From positions 496,001-560,000 of the forward strand of contig KQ964247.1 of NCBI GenBank assembly GCA_001566295.1: a stretch of DNA of 64,000 nucleotides, written 5' to 3'. The position numbers and the translations under genes are program-made. Source of the DNA: Microdochium bolleyi. Taxonomy: Eukaryota > Ascomycota > Sordariomycetes > Xylariales > Microdochiaceae. A model generated the notes under the pieces. It searched no databases and was not told the origin of the DNA. It saw only the letters and a program-made list of their open reading frames with translations. Below, piece by piece: positions 55,021-64,000 of the stretch (the first letter of the stretch is position 1; each line of letters begins with the position of its first letter).

Positions 55021-56615
55021 TTTCGTAGTATTATTGTCCATACCAAGATACCATCATCGGACGTTGAATCTCCGGAGTCTGAAATGCCTGCCTGTGAGTT
55101 GAGCCAGAAAACCCCCTGGCTTGGGGGATATTGAAGGGTGTTTGGGACTTGCGAGGACATGGGAGGCCGGCCGGTGCGTGCTGGTAGGGTTGGCAGTATT
55201 CCGCGCCTGGCAGAGCAGAGCAGAGCAGGACAGGGCGGCTCCTGTCTGTAGGGCCTCATCGTGAGCGAGCTCGTCCAGAGACAGAAGAGGGAGGAGGGCT
55301 CGAATACGTGATGGGATGGAGGGTGGCGTACCTAATACGGGAGGGACGCGTCCTCTTTGTCAGTGGAGACGAGGTCTAGGAGGGTAGATGACGTTTGACA
55401 GGTTCTCCCAGCAGATCGATCGACCAGGCCATCCGGTGTCCCGCCTCTCCACGAGGCTTCTTTCTCGCGTTCGTTGATGCCGCATTTGCTTTTGTTGCCG
55501 CTGCCCTTTGGACTGGGTGACTGCCGGCGCTACGCCTGCACGCAAACCACGTTGACGAAGCAACAAGCGGCTGCAGCGGCGCCTGCAGCTCCTCATCTCA
55601 GCTGGGAGCTGGGCAACTGATGTGTGCCTGCAGGTCGGGGTGGACGCCGCCCGGATTAGTCTAGCTATAGTACTCCGTTCTCTGCACGCGTAGACACACA
55701 CGCTGCCCTCTCCAAACAGCGCTCGTCGTTTTCAGCGATCCCCTTGAACTCTAAACCCGCCCGTTGTCTTCAATGCGAACTCTCCCGGCGGCGCGTGTCT
55801 CGCAACAATAGCACCGGGGTGGACTCATATGTAGCTGCTGGCCGTCCCAATGATCGTTAGATCTTGGCTCTTCCCTTGCCTTGGCTCTTTGTCCTCTGTT
55901 GGCTGTTGCCTGTCATCCGGACTGCCCAGGCGTATCTGCCACCACCCCTGAACCACGCACATCTCTCGACAACCCCGGTCGGATCTGACACTCCACCAAG
56001 CCCTGGGCACTCAACCTTGGCAGGCTCAGTGAGTGAGTGGCCATTCTCCACACATCACGTTGTGGTGGAGGGGCCGCACCTTAGCCAGGGGAGATCATCA
56101 TTAACGCCAGTCCAGATCTCCCTCGCTCTCCCGTGCCGCCTCTCTTCAACGCACTCCCACGGCCTCGTCGTCGCGCCTCTCCCTCACCCCCTCGCTCTCG
56201 CTCTGATCAGCTGTACACTCGTTCGCTCGTTGCTGTCGCTTGCTCGCTCGCTCAATCGTCTTTACTCGCAATCTGTACGGAGAGGAGGAGGCCTTGCTCA
56301 ATCCGACCCGGACCACGATCTTTATCGCACTTTAATCCCAGCCACTCGCTATCTACAATTCGCCTGCCGTTTTACGAAGGGTCGCGCATCTCAATCGGCC
56401 ACTTGAAACCAGCTCAATCCGCTTGTTCGAATCACCTACATCTTGACCTCCCCGGACGGGTGTTTTTGCAAAGGCTTTTGTCCCAATTGCGCGAGGCGGC
56501 AGTCCTCATCTTCGCACGCGGCCACCATCAGAACTCCACAACTGCCACCTACAGCGGTGTGCAGCACCCAGTGTGCGCCGACACCGCATCACAACCACCT
56601 TGATCAGCACTCATC

Positions 56616-57954
56616 ATGGACACGAATACTCACCGGTGGTTCCTGCCGGAGGGAAGGGTAAGATGACTTCCTCTGTTGTTGGACATGCTTTTCGCCTGGG
56701 CGCATCCCGACCACGAATATCCCACCCCGGCCGCTACCGGACACGACCTTCTCCCCCCTTCTACCCAATGCGTCACCATAAAGGCACGCATGGCGACCTC
56801 TTGTTATGTCTATTTGCTAACACGCGACGCCCCCGCAGAACAAGCGCGAGACGGTGGACTCGTTTGTCCTCCCGGCTCTCGTTATGCCCGGCGGAGGAGC
56901 CCCGGGACGGCAGTATGAGAGCGACCTGCACAACATCGCGGGCTCGCGGCGCACATCAAGGGCTTCCGTGGCGACCTATGCCACCATGCAGGGCTCGCAG
57001 CAGCAACAACATCCAGACTACTTCACCGTCAAGGGCACAGGCGACAACAATTTGTCGCCCAACGACGGGTCCAATGCACGTGACTCAGTCGCAAGTGACG
57101 TCCTCTCGCCCTTCACTCCCTCGCCGTCAATGTTCCCTCTCCCGCCGGGGAGCAACAACAACAGCGGCGAGGCGATCCAGACGACCAGCCTGACAGCTCC
57201 CCGGTCACGGACAAGTTACCAGCAGGCGATCCCCACAGTCCCTTCGCCCCTGGGATCGCATCGGCCTATGCAGAACGCGACCGTGGGGGCGCTGTCGCCC
57301 GCGCTCTCGGGCCACACCCTGGTCTCGCCGACGCAGAACTCGATGCCGCGACCAGAGAAGGCATACAGCCCTGTGCAGGAAGGCCGGCCGAACGTCTCGC
57401 GGTTCACGAGCTCGGACACCACCACGAGTGTCATGACGGCGCAGTCGACAACAGGTCTGGCGCCGCTGACGAGGCAGACGAAGCGCGAGAGCTGGCAGAG
57501 CGGGCGGACCGCGCAGAGCAGGAAGTCGAACCCGCACCTGCGGTCGTCCCTGCAACCGGTGCACGACGAGGACGCGGTGGAGAAGGGCGCCATCGTGGAG
57601 ACATCGACACGGGCGGGCTCGCCACTGCCTCCGCCCCCACCGCTCAAGAGCTACACGACATTCACGGGCTTCCGGCCGTACTCGGTACACTCGGCCTACA
57701 CGTATGTGGATGACGGGGAGAGCGAGGTCGGGGTGCCCGCGCCAGGCGGGGACATGGGCGGCGTCGCCGGGAAGCCCGTCTTCCTGGACAGCGACGGCTT
57801 GCCTGTGCGGCCAACGGCGGAGATGGAGCAGCGGATGCGCAAGAGAAAGAACATCGTTCGGTGGGCGTGGGCGATCGGCGTGCTGTGCTTCATCGCGGTG
57901 GTCGTGGGTGTGGCGGTTGGCCTGATGAATGCCTTCTCGTCGCCCAAGCAGTGA
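56616..57954 (+). CDS. Tail-anchored single-pass protein with disordered cytoplasmic domain
   Basis: 385 aa, exons 56616-56657 (MDTNTHRWFLPEGR) and 56839-57954, joined in phase 0 to NKRETVDSFVLPALVMPGG. About 340 residues are disordered and Ser/Thr/Pro-rich with short motifs (SRRTSRASVATYATMQGSQQ, PSPLGSHRPMQNATVGALSP, RKSNPHLRSSLQPVHDEDAV, SPLPPPPPLKSYTTFTGFRP). The short ordered-looking KPVFLDSDGLPVRPTAEMEQ precedes a basic patch RMRKRKN and the C-terminal membrane segment VRWAWAIGVLCFIAVVVGVA (about residues 354-377). Only about eight residues follow the membrane segment, so a tail-anchored or N-in topology is likely. It resembles the cytoplasmic half of the EGF-like neighbour in composition but has no extracellular domain. 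Family not recognised. The first exon is supported by a clean GTAAGA donor and CCGCAG acceptor. Confidence 0.68.
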
Positions 57955-59104
57955 AGAGATGCCGAATCATCTTGGATCGCCAAGTGGATAATGATTGGTG
58001 CTGGCTTGTAATTCTAATGCTGATTTAGCGACTCTTTTCTTGGGCGATCAGGACGGATCGGTTGATGGAGGGTTTTAGGAGTTTCAATTCACACACCTAC
58101 GGAGCTGCCCGAAGATGGCTGCTCCAGTTTTGATCGCAATACTTGAACGTCTCTTTTTTCGCTGGTGATGTACTACTGTGTCCTTTGTTGTGCTACCGTA
58201 GCCTGCGTCTAGACAACTTGTTGTCGACATACCCTACTCACGGAGGCGCGAGTGCTTCACTGAAGTGTTTCGGACAGCGAAACTGTAGATCTCTGGGGAT
58301 GTTTGAACTTTCAAAAGGGACTAAGAGTTCTAGGGAAATATCTGTGTAACGTACGGTGCCGTTAGAAATATGATTGGCACGTTGAACTGGCAAAGTCTCC
58401 CCTTGCGGTGACGGTGTGCTCTTGGATTATTCATTATGCTCGTTTTTCTCCGAGTGTCGTCGGAGCTTATGCCAGGCGGCAGGGCGGGACTTCGATCCCG
58501 CCGCCCCCACCTTTGCGAGCAAGTTTCCGGTTGTTTTCAAAGCAAACCCGCAGATGATCAGACAAGAGCCTGCAGACAGGTAGCCAGGGTAGTCATAGAC
58601 TGCTTTGGGCTTTCCCCCAATACTCATTCCTTTCTCTGGAGACTGCTGACATCATCTTCCTCTAGCTGCAGGGCAGTCAGGAATGTGCCCCCAGGCCTCG
58701 CTGGACGGGGAAGGACCCCTGGACCCGCAGGGCTGGACTGTGCTGCACAACTGGGCTGTAGCTTCCGCGCGCCAGCGGAGTGAGCGATGAATGGAATGCT
58801 CTAATGCTCTGTGGGGAGCGGGGGTGTGTAAGCCTCCTGCTGCAGGTAGATCAAGCCAGAAAAGCAATTGTGATGGGGACTGTCCATCTTCAATTATAAC
58901 TTCACTCTTCGGGCTGCTGCATTCCCAGCTTGTGCCCGGCTTGCACCTGTTGCCTCCTTCGTATTCTCCTCGGCCTGGACTTGAATCTGAGCACGGTCGA
59001 CTCGGGGCTTGTCGCTGTCTTCTATGATTGCTCAATGCCCTAGTGCGGACACGGATTCTGGGATATCAGTGATATAACCTCCTCGGCTCACTACCGGACG
59101 TGCC
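57955..59104. promoter_or_regulatory. Gene-free stretch upstream of the Zn2Cys6 gene
   Basis: 1.15 kb. GGGCGGGACTTCGATCCCGCCGCCC-like hairpin potential near 58486-58508 (GGCGGGA/TCCCGCC arms). It is not a tRNA: no acceptor or anticodon arm can be formed around it. No supported gene. Confidence 0.45.
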
Positions 59105-62100
59105 ATGGACGACGACAGCAGCGGGTGGGAACAGGCTGGCGATGCGGGGGCCGGGACAGCAGCTGCCTCCGCCGCGGCCGCGACGACGGCCACCAGGTCG
59201 TCCGCGAGAGAGAGAGGCCCGTCGAGCAAGATGAACTACGCCTGCGAGGCGTGCCGGCTCGCAAAGGTCAAGTGCCAGCCGGGGCCTACCGACGCTGCGG
59301 GGATCTGCAAGAGGTATGTTCGCGGAGGCTCTCCGACGAGTGTCTAAAATCTTGATCGGGGAGAAGGTATATTCCGAGTCTCTCGGTGGTTTGCTGACTT
59401 TGTACCGTGGCTGGTTTGCACCATTCGTCCAGGTGCTCCGAGTTCAAGAGAGAATGCATATTCCGCACGGGGCCTCGGACCCGGAGGTCAAAGTACTCAC
59501 AGGCGTAAGTCGTGCCCATCTGAGAAGTTCTGCTGTGCCACGCAATGGCTGACAAGAAGAGGAATGTAGAGCGACGGCACCACTACCGCCTCCCCCAGGC
59601 CCAAGCAAGACGTTCAGCATCAACTTTGACATGCCCGCAGAGGAGAAGCCGGACTCGCAGTTCGAGTTGCTCCGCGCCATCCACGAGCGGTCGCAGTTCA
59701 ACATTCACGACTCCAGTGATGAGGAGGAGGAAGGGGGCCCCGGAGGCGGGCGCTGGCAGGATCCCGGCACGCGACAGCAGCAGCCGCCTTTGCTCTCTGG
59801 TGTTGCTGCTCCTGCGACGTTCAGCTTCGCCGACATGTCCACCAAGCCCCGTCAGCGAGCTGATACGGAGTCCTCGGCAGCTGCTGCAATATCATCGACG
59901 GGGAGCGGCGCAGGCGAGCCCAAAACCGCCAAATTGCAATCCATGGGCAGCCTCGCCATCAAGCCGCAGTTCAACCTCGAATCAGCGACGAGGCTGCTCG
60001 ACCATTTCCGTAGTATGCTCGTGCACTGTCCAGTCTTTGTGCTCCCCGAGAATGCCGACGTGCGGTCCATGGCGCGGGAGTACCCGTTTGTCCTGCTCGC
60101 CATCCTTGCTGTGTCGAGCTGCACCACGAGCCTACAAGGGTACAGCCTCTACGACGAGGAATTCCGCAAGGTTCTCGGCCTCAAGTTCGTCGCCGGCGGC
60201 GAGAGGTCGCTCGAGTTGCTGCAGGGCTTGCTGGTATATTGCGCATGGTAAGTTGTTGCCTCGTGGGCCGAAGCGCGGCGTGGCTTTCTTCTGCTGGATG
60301 CATCGATATTTGTGCGAATGACGTACCTTCTGACTGACTACGGATTCTCACTCAGGTACCCGTTCCATCTTCGCCCGAAAAGCAAGCACGGGACACAATA
60401 CCTTCGGATGACGGTCGACATTGTGCGCGATCTTGAGCTTGACCAGGAAGATGGCATGCAGATGGCTGCCGAGGACAAGCTGGCCAGCATACGCGCGTTC
60501 CTAGCCTGTGCTTACCTTGAGAACATGTAAGTCGTGATAGGTCGTCAGTGGCTGGCGGTCACTCCATAGCAAGAGGGTGCATCAGAGCTGACTTTAAATT
60601 TTGGATAGCTCGTCGGCAGCGTGGTACAAACCTCCAGCATTCACCTTGTCTACATGGTGGACGAAATGCGGCAATATCCTCGAGCAGAGCAGCACCCTGT
60701 ATCAAGACCACGTACTCGTCGCGCTGTCGCGGCTACAGCAGATCGGCAACGAGATGTATAGCCAGTTCTGCACCTTGCATAAATCAGCGCATCAAGATGA
60801 CAATCAGCGCGAGCTGATTCGGCTCGGACTGATATCTCGCCTGCAAGGCATAAAGAATAGGATGCCTAGTCAATACGCGACTGCGAGTAAGTTCGGATCC
60901 ATGTTGAGCAAGAGGGCCTGGATATGTAGACACTGTCGTTTTATTTCTTGATCAGGTCCTTCAGCTAACTACCAGATTCTCCCCAGCCAGCGTTGTGCTC
61001 TGTTCAATTTTCAGCGACATCTACGCGGTCGCCGGCATCGCCATGAAGGCACCCAGCGTTGCTTTCAAGGCAAGCAACTACCAGATTGTCGCTGCTCACG
61101 AGCTTTTGAATATATGCCATACCGTGCGGTCATTTCTAGATTTCTTGGTCGGTCTAAAAAGCGAGGAGATCTCCTCCCTCAGCTCTGCTGATCTGAGCCG
61201 CATCATCCTCGTGCTCATCGTGGCGTCTCGGCTGTCGTTTCCTATGCCAAGGCTTTGTCCAGATCTGGACTATCTCCAGGCCAGGGAAATCCTAAGGTAC
61301 GATGAGTATCTCGAGAAGCTGTCAGCAACGCCGACCAGCGATGGTATCGAGGACACCAGTGAAGATATCGATCGATCTGACGCAACAAGTGGGAAGAAGA
61401 GGAAGAGTAAGCAGAACGCTTCTGAAAGTCTGAACGTCAACAAGACCGACTTGGCCTCCGCGCTCCGCGTGATCATCCGCAGTCTGAGAAAGGTGTACGC
61501 CAACAAGATTGCCTCGCACGACAAAAGGCGCAACGCAGCGGGAGCTGCTGCGGCCGCGCACATGGCCGACTGGGCGGCCGCACACCCGGACTACCAGCAG
61601 CGCAAAGGGTTCGTCCGCATGGGCTGCCCCATGATCGATGGCACCCTGGACAGCTACATCGATAGTTGGGGAGGTCAGCCAGACCAGCAGTACTCTAGCC
61701 GCTTCTATCAGGTCCAACAGCACCCGCCCCATCATCAGCATCAGCAGCAGCATCCATATTCGCAGCAACAACAGATGCCATTGAGCCAAGGCGAAGCACC
61801 AGGTTTTTATGGGAGTAACGACACCACGAGCAATGACTCATCGACCCTACTAAGTTCAAACTACGCAACATCACACAGCGGCCAGAGCTCTATGGTCGGC
61901 GTCATGATGCCACATAGTTCCACTTCGTCCTCATCTGATCCCTCCGCGGTCATGAGCGACGGCGGTGCTTTTGGCCGGTCGGCAGCGGCGGGAGCTCCGG
62001 CTTCTGGCGTTGAAGGCACTGGGAGAGACGCGAATGGTGCCGCAACGGCAGCCGCAGTGGCAGCGCCGCCGCCTGTGGTCTTCCAGGATCTGTGGGACGC

Positions 62101-62203
62101 CATGACAATCGGCTGGGCAGATACGGACATGGTAGATGTCGTAGGTGTGCTTCAGCCACAAGGAGAGGAAGAAAGGGAGCCTCCGGCTTCGGGGCAGTCA
62201 TGA
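59105..62203 (+). CDS. Zn2Cys6 binuclear-cluster transcription factor
   Basis: Nuclear regulator of 874 aa. Six exons: 59105-59313, 59433-59504, 59570-60247, 60356-60526, 60609-60886 and 60987-62203; all phases close. The zinc cluster is YACEACRLAKVKCQPG...CKRCSEFKREC, with Cys at 47, 50, 57, 68, 71 and 78 (CX2CX6CX10CX2CX6C). A basic linker RTGPRTRRSK follows. The first intron cuts the cluster between the fourth and fifth Cys. The middle region (about 210-500) has the helical middle-homology look of fungal regulators (FNLESATRLLDHFRSMLVHC, YLRMTVDIVRDLELDQEDG). The tail has His/Gln runs (HHQHQQQHPYSQQQQ), Ser/Ala-rich stretches and a final aromatic/acidic segment FQDLWDAMTIGWADTDMVDV, a candidate activation motif. 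Targets unknown. Confidence 0.92.
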
Positions 62204-62589
62204 ATATAATGGCAAGGAATGCGCACGGTGATGTCAGCGTTCTGGAGATGTAGTGGAAACGTTGCGATTCTAGCAATGGACAAGTGTATATCACATGTAA
62301 TTATATCTAGACATGTATCAATCATGTCTTCCTAGGAAGAGCAGTAGACGGCAGATGAGCCAGAGCAATTTTCATGACATCACATCATTCACTCACTGCC
62401 TTTGCGAATCGAAGGACGTACGGGAGTTCAACTTTCGTGACTCAACTGTAGAGTATATCTACGACTTCCTCGCCCATCATCTGAAGACGTCTCCAAAAGT
62501 CCGCCTCGGACCCCCCCTAGACGAAGACCTGTGCTGAGCAGTACCAACAAACATCGTTGTGCTCCCGCCTAGCATACCCACTTCTTTCT
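62204..62589. other. Convergent intergenic region
   Basis: 386 bp between the Zn2Cys6 gene (+) and the methyltransferase gene (-). No gene or repeat seen. Confidence 0.5.
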
Positions 62590-64000
62590 CTATTCGTACG
62601 GCTTCTGGGCGTGGATGTGTACACTATTTTCTCCGAATTAGTCTTGGATGTGCTCGTGGAAAGGAGAAAACGCGAGATTGGGAGAAGAAGAAAAAGCTCA
62701 CCCCTCCGAGTAGGAATGGATCTTGGGGTTCTTCATGTCGGCCTCGACCCTGACGAGCAGCTCGCGGACCCTGTCGGGCTCCCAGCCGAGGATGCGCGTG
62801 AAGAGCGCCATGCTCATGCTCTCGAGCCCGTTGACCATGTCGGTCTGGAGGAGCAGCGCCATCTCCTTGTTCCGGGCGCCCTTGGGCCAGGGGTTGAGCC
62901 CCACGGCCTCGCGCTTCTCGACAATGTTGACGCAGCCCAGCTCCTGCAGCCACTGGGTGTAGTAGACGGCGTTGGTCCAGCGGCGGCCCGTCATGGTGGC
63001 GGCCTTGATGATGTTGTCGGCCCACTCCTTGAGCGCGCAGCCGGGAGGGGGCGGGGTGAGGAACTGGAACGGCATGATGGGGTCGCGCAGCTCGAGCCAG
63101 CCCCCCGGCGCGAGGGACCGGTAGGCCTCGGCGAAGACGGCGCGCGGGTCCTTGAAGCACGTCACCACGGCGCGGATGTGGATCAGGTCGAACTTCTGCG
63201 AGAAGCACCACTCGTCCTCGGCGTCGAAGATCTCGAAGTCGACATTGGGCGGGACACTTTTCACGGGGTGGTGCGGTGAGTGTTAGTGGCCTCTTCTTGT
63301 CCAGGGTGAAGAGGGGGGATTGGATGTGATTGACGCACTATGGTGGTTGGATCGGGGACAGGTCGATTCCGAGGACACTCGTCCCGGGATATTGCTGGCC
63401 TGGATCCTGGTTAGCCATGATGCTCCTGAAGTTTCTCCGGCAACTTCGGTCAATTGATTCAGGCAGGGCGAGATTCCGAGTCGTCCCTGAAGTCTCTGAT
63501 TGCCGAGGTCGAAGAAACTCACCGAACTCGATCGCCCATATTCCTGTCCCACACGCGACGTCCAGGACATTGTGGCAGCGCTCGTCTATGGGGGCGTTGA
63601 CCAGCTTGCCATCATTTGCGAGCGTGTATATCCTATGCTGGAAGTCTGCAGGTTCGTCAGCAGACGGAGTGTTGTGTGACGTAGTCTCCCTTGTTTCACT
63701 ACTCGAGCGGTCGCATACCGAGTCTGTCTTGTTCCGTCTGTAGACTCGTAAGTGACCATGCTTCTCTTAACCGCCCAGATCATCAAATAGCCACGGAGCA
63801 GGAAAAGGGCAGTCGGCCAACGTACCTCATCGTTCGGCAGCATATATTTGCCCTCCTTGTACCGGTGATACGTCCGGCCATTCTCTATAACATGGTCGTA
63901 GATGCTGCTTGTAACACTCCTGGTCGACGAGCTGGAGACCGCGGATCAGTATGCCGCGACAGTGGTAACCCGTCTCACGATCCCCAGAAAGTCAAGAAAT
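62590..64000 (-). CDS. LaeA-like SAM-dependent methyltransferase, 5' end outside window
   Basis: Class I methyltransferase related to LaeA/LAE1-type regulators. Exons read from the right: a part ending at 63826, a 19-nt micro-exon (63737-63719), 63645-63523, 63399-63339, 63256-62702 and 62623-62590. Family marks are SSIYDHVIENGRTYHRYKEG, YMLPNDETEQDRLDFQHRIY, the SAM loop NVLDVACGTGIWAIEFG, LGIDLSPIQPPYVPPNVDFE, FDLIHIRAVVTCFKDPRAVF and APGGWLELRD. The last exon is chosen because a GTGAGC donor lies just before an in-frame TGA; splicing gives GVHIHAQKPYE then stop. Upstream of SSIYDH an in-frame TGA and a CTCCAG acceptor indicate an intron at about 63931-63980, so the start lies at or beyond the window edge. 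Such proteins can control secondary metabolism or act as biosynthetic enzymes; which applies is open. Confidence 0.85.

Larger units (their letters stand above)
53690..56615. other. Long gene-free stretch with simple repeats and hairpin
   Basis: 2.9 kb without a supported gene. It contains a run of eleven G (54505-54515), an opposed pyrimidine/purine pair (54682-54767), GCTG and GGA runs near 54837-54885, a 16-bp inverted repeat with overlapping direct repeat (54961-55020) and AGAGC repeats near 55208. The part from about 56130 is a CT/CG-rich leader (CTCGTTCGCTCG, CTTGCTCGCTCGCTC) of the next gene. Confidence 0.5.

Noticed and set aside
58486..58510. Possible tRNA T-arm (GGCGGGA CTTCGA TCCCGCC)
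   Set aside because: No acceptor, D or anticodon arms can be formed on either strand; only a short hairpin remains.

Overview
This is a nuclear window from a filamentous ascomycete (Pezizomycotina, most likely a Sordariomycete). The evidence is many short GT-AG introns (about 50-130 nt), GC-rich C-ending codons in conserved genes, CT-rich leaders, intron-containing tRNA genes, the fused ARG5,6 arginine gene, and typical filamentous-fungal families: a Zn2Cys6 regulator, a LaeA-like methyltransferase, GH76, GH105 and a peroxisomal 4CL-like ligase. I found 21 protein genes (one cut by the right edge) and two tRNA genes. Gene models were spliced by eye using splice motifs and reading phase.

Left part (1-13 kb): 2.8 kb without a recognisable gene, then an RNPS1-like SR/RRM protein (-), a GH105 unsaturated-uronyl hydrolase (+), tRNA-Val(AAC) (-), a secreted FAD-linked sugar-lactone-type oxidase (+) and an NT-C2 domain protein (-).

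Middle part (13-39 kb) is a dense housekeeping block: POP1 (RNase P/MRP), SSZ1 (ribosome-associated Hsp70) divergent from RRP40 (exosome cap), a 4CL-like ligase with a C-terminal AKL, a small hydrophilic fungal protein, mitochondrial uS14m (MRP2), an Arb2-domain protein carrying an exact 51-bp in-frame tandem duplication, a mitochondrial membrane protein, tRNA-Gly(TCC), HOM2, ARG5,6 and a synaptobrevin (SNC). HOM2 and ARG5,6 are adjacent amino-acid biosynthesis genes on the same strand. A perfect TGACTCA (Gcn4/CPC1-type) site lies upstream of ARG5,6.

Right part (39-64 kb) is sparser. It holds a GH76 mannanase with a transmembrane segment and a cytoplasmic tail, three single-pass membrane proteins with disordered domains (one with an EGF-like module), a P/Q-rich protein, and long gene-free stretches with CT-rich leaders and a notable hairpin/direct-repeat structure at 54961-55020. 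The window ends with a Zn2Cys6 transcription factor converging on a LaeA-like methyltransferase, possibly the edge of a regulatory or secondary-metabolism locus.

I saw no rRNA, CRISPR or intact transposon. No operon-like multi-gene system stands out. The most unusual items are the Arb2 duplication, the 54.96 kb hairpin/repeat and the membrane-protein-rich right half.
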